From positions 1 to 15,599 of the forward strand of contig JAJUJY010000102.1 in NCBI GenBank assembly GCA_029265085.1: a stretch of DNA of 15,599 bases. Direction: 5' to 3'. This document shows, one piece after another, positions 1 to 6,762 of this stretch (position 1 is the stretch's first letter; every line of letters starts with the position of its first letter). The translations under genes and the position numbers were made by a program. The notes under the pieces were generated by a model. It did no database searches. It saw nothing but the letters and a program-made list of their open reading frames with translations, and was not told the origin of the DNA. This DNA comes from Chloroflexota bacterium. Lineage in GTDB: Bacteria; Chloroflexota; Anaerolineae; Anaerolineales; Anaerolineaceae.

Positions 1-1559
1 CGCAAATTACCCTGATAATAAAGGCTGGTACCTTTGTATAAATAAGCATCCGCTTTAAACATTGGCTCAAGTTCAGAGTGCTGGCTGGCCAGTTGAATAA
101 CCGAATTTGCATCCCTTATTGAAGCCTCATAGTTACCCAACATACGATATGCGACCGAACGGCGATTTAATGTCAAAGCTTTTAAGGGAATGTTTAATGG
201 GTCTAAAATTTCTAAAGCCTGGTTGACCGTATCAATACCTTCTTGAGGATGGCCGCGCATTGCTATAACGGATCCATTCAGGCACAACAAAGAAGGATTC
301 TCGTCAACATAAGAATCGGGCAAGGAGTCTAACCAATTTTGCAAAGTAATTAATTGACCGTTGGCGATCAATTGCAAACCGGCATCTTCAATTAATTTTG
401 CTTGTAGGTGAACATCGCCAATCCGTTGATAGATATCGAACGCTCGCTGCCAATCTTCAGTTGATTGATAATAATCCGCTAAACGCTTTTGAATTAATAA
501 CCATTCTTCTTTTCGTTCTGTAACCATCTGGTTGCGCAAAAAGTCCCGGAATAAGTGGTGATAGCGCAGCCAGACCTGATCTTCAACTAGCGGGAGCACA
601 AAGAGATTATTCCGCAGTACAGAATCCATCAATTGATTCCAATTAGCCTGGATTCCTAATGCAGACCCGATGACCTGCTCGCACAAAGTGGAGTTAAATT
701 CGTCCAGCAAAGAAGTTCGCAACAAAAATTCTTGAACTTCCGGTGGCTGATTAACTAACGCCTGTTGGGCTAAATAATCATATAAACCAATGCCAGTAGG
801 CTGGTGGATTTTACGTTTTGGTGAAAACTCACCACCTCGCATTTGTGTAGAAAGCAAAACCCCCGTAATCCAGCCTTCTGTCTCCTGAACCATTTCATCG
901 GCTTGCGCATCACTGATCGTAATGCGATAGTTCTGTAAAAATAAAGCTTTGATTTCTTCTGATCGAAATACCAATTCTTCAACACCCAACCCGCTCACTT
1001 GAGAGCGAGCAACCATTAAAGTCAAATCAGGAAGCGTCAGCAGCCGGCGAGAAGCGATGAGAAGATGAAAATTCTCATCAGCATGAATCAAGATATCATT
1101 AATAAAATCCAAAACTGGTTGACTTTCTTCAACCAGATGGAAATCATCAAGAATAAATAAAAAATGTTCCGATATATTTTCCAATGCCTCATTAACAATT
1201 AACGACACCATCACCTGTAAACTAAGCTGATCTTGAGGCATTTCTCGCAAAGCTGAAATACTGGCTTCACCAAATGAAGGGTAAACTTGTCGAATAGATG
1301 CAATAAAATGAGCGATAAAACGTTGTGGGTCTTTATCCAAAGGATCCAATGCCAGCCAGCAGACCGGCATTTTGGTTTTTTGAACTGTATCAATTAAAAG
1401 GGATGTCTTTCCATAACCGGCTGGTGCAGTAACCAAAATTAGCCGGTATTCGAGCATCTCATCCATTAATTCAAGCAACCGCTGGCGAGTCAGCAAATCA
1501 GCACGCCTGCGCGGAACAAGGATTTTTGTGCGGGTTATTGGGATATTTCGAGGCACCAT
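1..1559 (-). CDS. MalT-like LuxR-family ATP-dependent transcriptional regulator (3' end cut by window)
   Basis: This open frame runs from ATG at 1559 to the left edge without a stop, giving about 519 residues, so the C-terminus is missing. Residues about 45-52 form a Walker A loop (APAGYGKT) and about 133-139 a Walker B strand (FLFILDD). A segment WLALDPLDKDPQRF follows the P-loop, and RYHHLFRDFLR lies near residue 335. Together these are hallmarks of MalT-type STAND ATPase regulators. The rest, from about residue 350, is helical and TPR-like, as in the MalT sensor repeats. Family members usually reach 800-900 residues and end in a LuxR-type helix-turn-helix, which would lie outside the window. 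Members are inducer- and ATP-dependent cytoplasmic activators; the inducer here is unknown. No good Shine-Dalgarno sequence precedes the ATG, but the protein begins in the way typical of the family (ITRTKILVPRRR). A putative promoter lies about 85 bp upstream. Confidence 0.93.
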   Translation of the reverse strand, partial: MVPRNIPITRTKILVPRRRADLLTRQRLLELMDEMLEYRLILVTAPAGYGKTSLLIDTVQKTKMPVCWLALDPLDKDPQRFIAHFIASIRQVYPSFGEASISALREMPQDQLSLQVMVSLIVNEALENISEHFLFILDDFHLVEESQPVLDFINDILIHADENFHLLIASRRLLTLPDLTLMVARSQVSGLGVEELVFRSEEIKALFLQNYRITISDAQADEMVQETEGWITGVLLSTQMRGGEFSPKRKIHQPTGIGLYDYLAQQALVNQPPEVQEFLLRTSLLDEFNSTLCEQVIGSALGIQANWNQLMDSVLRNNLFVLPLVEDQVWLRYHHLFRDFLRNQMVTERKEEWLLIQKRLADYYQSTEDWQRAFDIYQRIGDVHLQAKLIEDAGLQLIANGQLITLQNWLDSLPDSYVDENPSLLCLNGSVIAMRGHPQEGIDTVNQALEILDPLNIPLKALTLNRRSVAYRMLGNYEASIRDANSVIQLASQHSELEPMFKADAYLYKGTSLYYQGNL

Positions 1560-1643
1560 TAGGCTATATCAATATTAAATTCATGATAGGTATTCAAGAT
1601 TTTATTATTTTTTCCGGTCAACGTCCAAATGAACCATGATAAT

Positions 1644-1672
1644 ACTATACTTGTTGATTTCTAGAAGTGCAA
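1644..1672 (-). promoter_or_regulatory. Putative sigma70-type promoter of the MalT-like regulator
   Basis: Read on the minus strand, TTGCAC (1672-1667) is followed after exactly 17 bp by TATAGT (1649-1644). The -10 is good and the -35 is mediocre (three of six bases). It would start transcription near 1637, about 78 nt before the ATG at 1559. This is a match by eye only. The arms of the inverted repeat at 1651-1686 lie in the spacer and just upstream of the -35, which would suit a regulated promoter. Confidence 0.45.
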
Positions 1673-1686
1673 CCCTAAATCAACAA
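1651..1686. repeat. Perfect 10-bp inverted repeat in the divergent promoter region
   Basis: TTGTTGATTT (1651-1660) is matched by its exact reverse complement AAATCAACAA (1677-1686), with a 16-bp spacer. It lies between the divergently transcribed MalT-like regulator and the DUF72 gene and overlaps the putative regulator promoter. Neither arm is followed by a U-tract, so an operator is more likely than a terminator. That role is inference. Confidence 0.6.
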
Positions 1687-1688
1687 TT

Positions 1689-1723
1689 CGTGATGATTTG
1701 CACGAACAAGCCCGTGATGATTT
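1689..1723. repeat. 11-bp direct repeat upstream of the DUF72 gene
   Basis: CGTGATGATTT occurs at 1689-1699 and again at 1713-1723, 24 bp apart start to start. The copies lie 51-86 bp upstream of the DUF72 start codon. They could be tandem regulator-binding sites or a small local duplication. No -35/-10 pair for the DUF72 gene is convincing nearby. Confidence 0.5.
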
Positions 1724-1774
1724 AGCAAAAATTTTTAGTAAAATGAAACTATCCTTTTTATACGGAAATGGCCG

Positions 1775-2560
1775 ATGAATTGGTATCTTGGCACAATTGG
1801 GTTTGCATACCCTGAATGGAGAGGCAGCTTTTATCCTATCTCGCAACGTGTGAATCAGTCGCTCAGTTATTACAGTAAATATTTTAACTGTGTAGAAATT
1901 AATACATCCTTTTATGGTCCACCCTCAACAAATTCCATTCAAAAATGGATTTCTCAAACCCCAGAAGATTTTCAATTTTGTTTTAAAACCCCCCGTAAAA
2001 TCACCCACGAGATGCAGCTCCAAAACACTGGCCGTGAGATGAATATGTTTTTGAAAGCCACCAGCCAGTTGGGCACAAAACTAGGTGCGATTTTAATCCA
2101 ATTTCCCCCTGGTTTCAGCTTCAAACAAATTAAGCTGCTTGATCATTTCTTATCCATGCTTCCTAAAGATTTTCGATTTGCAGTTGAATTTCGCAATCCG
2201 GATTGGTATCTGCCAGACACTGCTGAAATACTTGCTAATCATTCAATCACCTGGGCCGCCACGCAATATGAAAACTTACCCATGACAATCTACCCAACGC
2301 TGCCCTGGATTTACATACGATGGATTGGAAAACACAATGTTTTACCACATCCAGGGCATGAAGTCATTGACCGGAAGAGTGACCTGGAGTATTGGTTTGA
2401 CCAGATTCAAAAACTACCATCCGATATTCAAACCATCTATGGTTTTTTTGATAACGACTTTGCCGGCCATGCCCCGGAATCATGTCAACGGTTTAAATGG
2501 ATCGCCGGGCTTGGTGGATCTTTACCCGAACATCCAAAACAACAATCTTTGTTTGATTAA
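1775..2560 (+). CDS. DUF72 domain-containing protein (YecE-like)
   Basis: This 261-residue protein covers the whole DUF72 family (YecE-like, TIM-barrel fold). The conserved blocks appear in order: GTIGFAYPEWRGSFYP at residues 6-21, VEINTSFY at 40-47 with the conserved Glu, FCFKTPRKITHE at 68-79, GAILIQFPP at 104-112, VEFRNPDW at 137-144, and FFDNDFAGHAP near 224-234. The biochemical role of the family is not established, so none is assigned. The ATG at 1775 is chosen because the family N-terminal motif begins within five residues. The ribosome site is weak (GGA about 8 nt upstream). The gene is monocistronic as far as can be seen and converges on glgX, with only 9 bp between the two stop codons and no terminator between them. 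Confidence 0.95.
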   Translation: MNWYLGTIGFAYPEWRGSFYPISQRVNQSLSYYSKYFNCVEINTSFYGPPSTNSIQKWISQTPEDFQFCFKTPRKITHEMQLQNTGREMNMFLKATSQLGTKLGAILIQFPPGFSFKQIKLLDHFLSMLPKDFRFAVEFRNPDWYLPDTAEILANHSITWAATQYENLPMTIYPTLPWIYIRWIGKHNVLPHPGHEVIDRKSDLEYWFDQIQKLPSDIQTIYGFFDNDFAGHAPESCQRFKWIAGLGGSLPEHPKQQSLFD

Positions 2561-2569
2561 TCAACCTTC

Positions 2570-4630
2570 TCATGATGGAGAGGCTGTTAATATGTTGATT
2601 GATCGCGCTTGTACTGAGATTTCCGAATTTATCATAAGGGTCGGTTTCGAAATTGATTGAGCTTCTTGCTCGAAATCAATGCTTGTATCAATGGCCAAAG
2701 ACCATTTTTGATCAACCGGTAAACGCGGCACTTCAAAAGTTAAAGGCTCCCAATAAGCATTAATCGCCACATAAAATCGCTCTTTTTGATCAGGATGAAA
2801 TAATTCAAATGCAATGCTGTGAGAGGGACTTGAATAATCCGGCTGGTGTAATTTGACCCCATGCCAGGCAATTCGCGGGGTATTAATCTCCGGCGACATC
2901 GCCCAAAACTGCTCTTCACGAAAAACCTGGTGCTGTTGAGTGAACTGGATGAGATGTTTGACAAATTCTAAAAGATCCTTACTCTGTGCTACCAGATTCC
3001 AATCAAACCAACTGATTTCATTATCCTGACAATATCCATTATTATTCCCGCGTTGTGTTCGTCTTACCTCGTCACCCATCGTAATCATTGGTGTTCCCTG
3101 GGCTAATAACAGCATGACAAAATAATTTCTGGCTTGTCTGCTGCGCAAGGCATTGATTTCTTGATTTTCCGTTTCTCCTTCTACACCACAATTCCAACTA
3201 TAGTTTTCGTTCAAACCATCGCGGTTATATTCCAAATTTGAGAGATTATTTTTATGGTTATACGAAATCAAGTCATTGAGCGTAAATCCATCATGGCAGG
3301 AAAAAAAATTAATACTCCGATTTGGTTCTCGATCAGGCTGCCGGTACTGATCGGGGCTTCCTAAAATTCGATTTGCGATGGTCTTCACCATCCCTTCATC
3401 ACCTCGTAAAAATTTACGCACATCATCCCGAAATTGTCCATTCCATTCCGCCCACCGGTGGCCAATAAATGACCCAACCTGGTATAAACCGGCAGCATCC
3501 CAGGCTTCCGCAATAATTTTCGTTCCTGCCAACACAGGATCTGACTCAATTTCCCACAAGATCGGGGGGTTCTTTGCTGGATTCCCATCCTCATCACGCG
3601 CCAACACAGAAGCCAGATCAAATCGAAACCCATCCACATGCATCACTTGCACCCAATAGCGCAAACAATCCATTATCAAACGCCTTGTGATTGCATTGCT
3701 GGCATTAATCGTATTCCCGCATCCACTAAAATTCAGGTATTTGGAGCGGTCTTTTTGGTCCAACATGTAATAAACTCGGTTTTCTAGGCCTTTAAAGCTT
3801 AACGTTGGACCGTTTTGATCACCTTCTGCGGTGTGATTAAAAACCACATCCAAAATAACCTCTATACCCGCTTTGTGTAAAGCTTTTACCATGTCCCGAA
3901 ATTCATTAACCGGACCGATCGCATCTTTTCGTGAGCTGTAACCACGATGTGGGGCAAAAAAAGCAATCGGGCTGTATCCCCAATAATTGGTTAGGCCAGA
4001 AGGAGCATCTTGGGCATCAAATTGTTGAATCGGCATTAGTTCAACGGCTGTAATCCCCAGGCTCTTTAAATAGGGAATTTTTTCAATCACACCTTGAAAA
4101 GTTCCGCGGATCGACTCCGGTAAACCAGAATTTGGGTGAGAAGTAAATCCCCCAACATGCATTTCATAAATAACCGTATCTTTATAGGGTAACCGTAACG
4201 GTTCATCATCTTCCCAATGGTATTCACGTGGATCAACCACCACGCTTTTCATCATTTGTGAAGAATTATCACCTGGATGAATAGCAGCTGAACGCTGGTA
4301 TCGAGAGGAATAAAATACCGCTTTGGCATATGGATCTAGCAATACTTTACTGCTGTCAAAGCGCAATCCATTTTGAGGCTGGTAAGCGCCATAAACTCGA
4401 TATGCGTATAACTGTCCTGGTTCAATGCCGGGCACAAAACAATGCCAATACGTGAAAGTTTTATTAACCTTTGGGTCTAGACGGATAACTGTGGGGGGAT
4501 CGTTGTAATCCTCCTGGTTATAGAGAAGCAGCTCAACACATTCAGAATTTTTTGAGAAAACGCAAAAATTAACACCCCCCCGCATTGGTGTTGCCCCTAA
4601 AGGATAACTTTGACCTACAGAAATCTTCAT
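2570..4630 (-). CDS. glgX: Glycogen debranching enzyme GlgX (isoamylase-type, GH13)
   Basis: A 686-residue cytoplasmic enzyme hydrolysing alpha-1,6 branch links of glycogen or limit dextrins. Numbered from the chosen start, the order is an N-terminal CBM48-like domain (about 1-135), the GH13 barrel with VILDVVFNH near 258-266, the nucleophile Asp338 in GFRFDLASVL, the acid/base Glu375 in IIAEAWDAAG, and the transition-state Asp447 in FFSCHDGFTL, then a C-terminal beta domain. All three catalytic acids are present. Length fits GlgX/TreX (about 650-720). The frame is open to another ATG at 4699, but that extension lacks a ribosome site. The family N-terminus (VGQSYPLGATPMRGGVNF) begins just after the ATG at 4630, which has AGGA about 12 nt upstream. 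No other glycogen gene is in the window, so it appears as a lone gene. TreX-like transferase activity cannot be excluded. Confidence 0.95.
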   Translation of the reverse strand: MKISVGQSYPLGATPMRGGVNFCVFSKNSECVELLLYNQEDYNDPPTVIRLDPKVNKTFTYWHCFVPGIEPGQLYAYRVYGAYQPQNGLRFDSSKVLLDPYAKAVFYSSRYQRSAAIHPGDNSSQMMKSVVVDPREYHWEDDEPLRLPYKDTVIYEMHVGGFTSHPNSGLPESIRGTFQGVIEKIPYLKSLGITAVELMPIQQFDAQDAPSGLTNYWGYSPIAFFAPHRGYSSRKDAIGPVNEFRDMVKALHKAGIEVILDVVFNHTAEGDQNGPTLSFKGLENRVYYMLDQKDRSKYLNFSGCGNTINASNAITRRLIMDCLRYWVQVMHVDGFRFDLASVLARDEDGNPAKNPPILWEIESDPVLAGTKIIAEAWDAAGLYQVGSFIGHRWAEWNGQFRDDVRKFLRGDEGMVKTIANRILGSPDQYRQPDREPNRSINFFSCHDGFTLNDLISYNHKNNLSNLEYNRDGLNENYSWNCGVEGETENQEINALRSRQARNYFVMLLLAQGTPMITMGDEVRRTQRGNNNGYCQDNEISWFDWNLVAQSKDLLEFVKHLIQFTQQHQVFREEQFWAMSPEINTPRIAWHGVKLHQPDYSSPSHSIAFELFHPDQKERFYVAINAYWEPLTFEVPRLPVDQKWSLAIDTSIDFEQEAQSISKPTLMINSEISVQARSINILTASPS

Positions 4631-4727
4631 AACACACTTAAATCCTATAATCAACCCATCATTTTTCGATATGAGTATTTTAACAAATACAATCAACATA
4701 TAGTGAAAATTTCATATTAAAGAAATT

Positions 4728-4751
4728 GAGGTGGCGAATCTTCGCCACCTC
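4728..4751 (-). terminator. Intrinsic terminator of the small membrane-protein unit
   Basis: GAGGTGGCGAA (4728-4738) and TTCGCCACCTC (4741-4751) form a perfect 11-bp inverted repeat with two bases between. On the minus strand it is followed by AATTTCTTT, a modest U-rich stretch. It lies 28 bp past the stop of the 67-residue membrane protein and separates that unit from glgX. Confidence 0.75.
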
Positions 4752-4779
4752 AGTAAAACACCAATAACAAATCAACCTT

Positions 4780-4983
4780 CTAAAACCCTAAACGAAACCA
4801 ATCTGTACCGGTTAATACGGATAAGACAAGAATAATGGATAAGATCAACAACAAGATTCCACAGCCACACCCTGTGCAAGAAAACCCTCGCCCAAAACCA
4901 AAGCGAGACTGAAGCCAATCGAAAAGCCGGTCCAACAAAAACAGCTTTAGCAAACCTGATAAACACCCTGGTCGATTATCCAT
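4780..4983 (-). CDS. Small single-span membrane protein with Cys-Gly-rich motif, unknown function
   Basis: A 67-residue product. The start at 4983 has a good ribosome site (AAAGGAAA, about 6-8 nt upstream). The same frame is open to 5106 but that extension has no such site. The N-terminal half looks amphipathic (LLKLFLLDRLFDWLQSRFGF). A cluster CTGCGCG at residues 36-42 comes next, then a strongly hydrophobic stretch at about 43-58 that could span the membrane, and a short tail TGTDWFRLGF. Three closely spaced cysteines beside a membrane helix could bind metal, form a disulfide or be modified; this is speculation. It lies 79 bp downstream of a polytopic membrane protein and is probably cotranscribed with it, with a hairpin in the gap. 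I do not recognise a named family. Confidence 0.72.
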   Translation of the reverse strand: MDNRPGCLSGLLKLFLLDRLFDWLQSRFGFGRGFSCTGCGCGILLLILSIILVLSVLTGTDWFRLGF

Positions 4984-5006
4984 TTTATTTTCCTTTCTTA
5001 TATATT

Positions 5007-5034
5007 TACGCAAAAAATAATCTTGGGTTGCGTA
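5007..5034 (-). promoter_or_regulatory. Hairpin in the leader of the small membrane-protein gene
   Basis: TACGCAA (5007-5013) and TTGCGTA (5028-5034) are perfect 7-bp inverted arms around a 14-base loop. In the minus-strand transcript a run of eight U precedes the stem, and the stem ends about 23 nt before the start codon at 4983. A U-run after the stem is absent, so it is not a terminator for the upstream gene. It may be an mRNA processing or stability element. Confidence 0.45.
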
Positions 5035-5062
5035 AAAAAAAGAAAAATTTTCCCCGCACTCC

Positions 5063-5890
5063 TTAAGCAGGCCGTTTGAGAAACAAAATCGCCACAAACA
5101 AACCAAAAAAGAAATTTTCGGCTGTAACTTCTATAAAATGAGCTGATTGGACTGCATAGGGTAATTGGGTGGGGATCAACAAATTTGACCCCATTAACAC
5201 CGCAAAAGCCATTCCTAATAACAAACCTGTTTGTCTTCTATTCCCCCCTGTCATAGCAATAAATGGCAGTCCCAACCAGGCCATGATGATCCCTCTGGCC
5301 ATTTGAAACATCAAAATCCAGGATGGTGTTTCCATGTTCGCATAAAAATCCAAAGCCTGAGGATCAATTGCCCTTGCAATCGGTTGAAATATCAGTAATC
5401 CGCAAAATATAAAAAGTACAACCCAAACAATCCCAGCAGCGAATGAGCGCCAGATCAAGCCAGCCCAATGAACTGGTAAACGAGGAGAAGCAGGAGTGTA
5501 TTTCTGAGCTATCATTTTTCCCCAGATAAACACCACCACCGGTGAAAAAACCGCAGCGCTTAAGGCACCATTAACAAATAAAGTTGCTGCTAGATCAGGG
5601 GTTAAAATATTGCTCAAATACACAGCTTCTACTGCTACCAATGCAGTTACAAAACCATACACCAGGAAAAAGATAGCTAATGTAAGTTTCCATCCACTCC
5701 ACAGAGATTTGTATACTAAAAACGCAACCGTTGCCGATATTAATCCTGCGACAAGAAAAAAGCTTACTGGATTTGCCAGCGTATCTGGATTCAATTGAAA
5801 TCCCCAAAAATCGATCGAACTTAATCCAAACCATATTACTGTTGTAACAAACCAGCGGATCAATATCATTCCATAGGATTTAATTTTCAT
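5063..5890 (-). CDS. Polytopic integral membrane protein, unknown function
   Basis: A 275-residue, strongly hydrophobic protein with about eight predicted membrane segments: near residues 8-28, 42-61, 69-92, 103-125, 152-174, 190-213, 224-242 and 251-272. Loops carry few charges. The start is placed at ATG 5890, preceded by AGGTG about 5 nt away; a GTG two codons upstream is also possible. No transporter signature, catalytic motif or named family is evident. It lies downstream of the response-regulator terminator, so it begins its own unit, followed 79 bp later by the 67-residue membrane protein. The 120-bp region upstream contains no promoter I can defend. Confidence 0.8.
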   Translation of the reverse strand: MKIKSYGMILIRWFVTTVIWFGLSSIDFWGFQLNPDTLANPVSFFLVAGLISATVAFLVYKSLWSGWKLTLAIFFLVYGFVTALVAVEAVYLSNILTPDLAATLFVNGALSAAVFSPVVVFIWGKMIAQKYTPASPRLPVHWAGLIWRSFAAGIVWVVLFIFCGLLIFQPIARAIDPQALDFYANMETPSWILMFQMARGIIMAWLGLPFIAMTGGNRRQTGLLLGMAFAVLMGSNLLIPTQLPYAVQSAHFIEVTAENFFFGLFVAILFLKRPA

Positions 5891-6022
5891 GAACACCTCA
5901 GCATGGATGAATATATTGGCTACACGTAGAATACCTTAATGCCTCTGCCACATCATCCGCCACCTGGTTATTAATTCCTGGATTGTGGTCCAGTTTTATC
6001 CTGTCCACTTGGAGAGGAAAAC

Positions 6023-6046
6023 AAAAAAAGCGCGGAAAACCGCGCT
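6023..6046 (-). terminator. Intrinsic terminator of the ParB-fold/kinase/regulator operon
   Basis: On the minus strand AGCGCGG and CCGCGCT (7-bp stem, tetraloop TTTT) are followed directly by a run of seven T. It sits 19 bp beyond the response-regulator stop codon. The GC stem plus U-tract is a textbook rho-independent terminator. Confidence 0.92.
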
Positions 6047-6065
6047 CTTATAAGTTCAAACTTTT

Positions 6066-6704
6066 TTATAACAACCGTCTTTGAATGGCTAAACGAACTG
6101 CTTCAACACGATTTTCCACCCCTAACTTCGAGAAGATATTAGAAATGTGATATTTAACCGTGGATTGGCTGACCAATAACTTCGCAGCAATTTCTGTATT
6201 ATTTAATCCATCCACCATCAATTTTAAAACTTCTCGTTCGCGTTCTGTTAAATCTTCACCGGGCACAACCGCTTGTGTATTTGAATGAATTAAGACCTGC
6301 GTAGCTTCCTGTGACAGGGTGATTCTGCCTGCATATGCAGATCGAATCGCAGTTGCCAGTTCAACGCCTGAAACATTCTTCATCAAATATCCAATTGCCC
6401 CAGCCTGAAGCGCTCCTTGCACAAGTCCTTCTTCATTAAAACTTGTTAGAGCAATCACTTGGGTTCGAGGAAATTTTTGTCGAATTAAGCGGGTGGCAGC
6501 CACTCCGTCCATGACCGGCATCATCAAATCCATCAAAATAACATCAGGTTTTGCCTGTTCGCAAACTTGTACAGCTGATTCACCATTTTCCGCTTCGCCC
6601 ACCAATTCCAGATCAGGATAAATCATCAAGAAAGTGCTTAACCCGCTGCGTACTACGGCGTGGTCATCAACCACCATAATTCGAATCTTTTGTTTTTCAC
6701 TCAT
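6066..6704 (-). CDS. NarL/FixJ-family response regulator
   Basis: A 212-residue two-domain regulator. The receiver domain (about 7-122) has the acidic pair Asp13/Asp14, the phosphoacceptor Asp59 in DVILMDLMMP, Thr87 in the switch strand and Lys109 in GYLMKN. A linker leads to a LuxR/GerE-type helix-turn-helix at about 150-206 (LTEREREVLKLMVDGLNN, then STVKYHISNIFSKLGV). Length and layout are standard. It lies 58 bp downstream of a HisKA_3 sensor kinase, the cognate class for NarL-type regulators, so the pair very likely forms a phosphorelay. GAGG lies about 8 nt before the ATG. The target genes cannot be read from the sequence. Confidence 0.96.
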   Translation of the reverse strand: MSEKQKIRIMVVDDHAVVRSGLSTFLMIYPDLELVGEAENGESAVQVCEQAKPDVILMDLMMPVMDGVAATRLIRQKFPRTQVIALTSFNEEGLVQGALQAGAIGYLMKNVSGVELATAIRSAYAGRITLSQEATQVLIHSNTQAVVPGEDLTEREREVLKLMVDGLNNTEIAAKLLVSQSTVKYHISNIFSKLGVENRVEAVRLAIQRRLL

Positions 6705-6762
6705 TTAAAGAACCTCACCGTCAATGCTAGCAAGAATTGAACAATGGTTTAAAGTTTGGCGA

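Noticed and set aside
4631..4699. 23-residue N-terminal extension of GlgX
   Set aside because: There is no ribosome site at 4699 and the added residues do not belong to the family; the conserved N-terminus starts just after ATG 4630.
4983..5106. N-terminal extension of the small membrane protein to 108 residues
   Set aside because: The upstream ATG overlaps the end of the preceding gene and lacks a ribosome site, while the internal ATG at 4983 has a good one.
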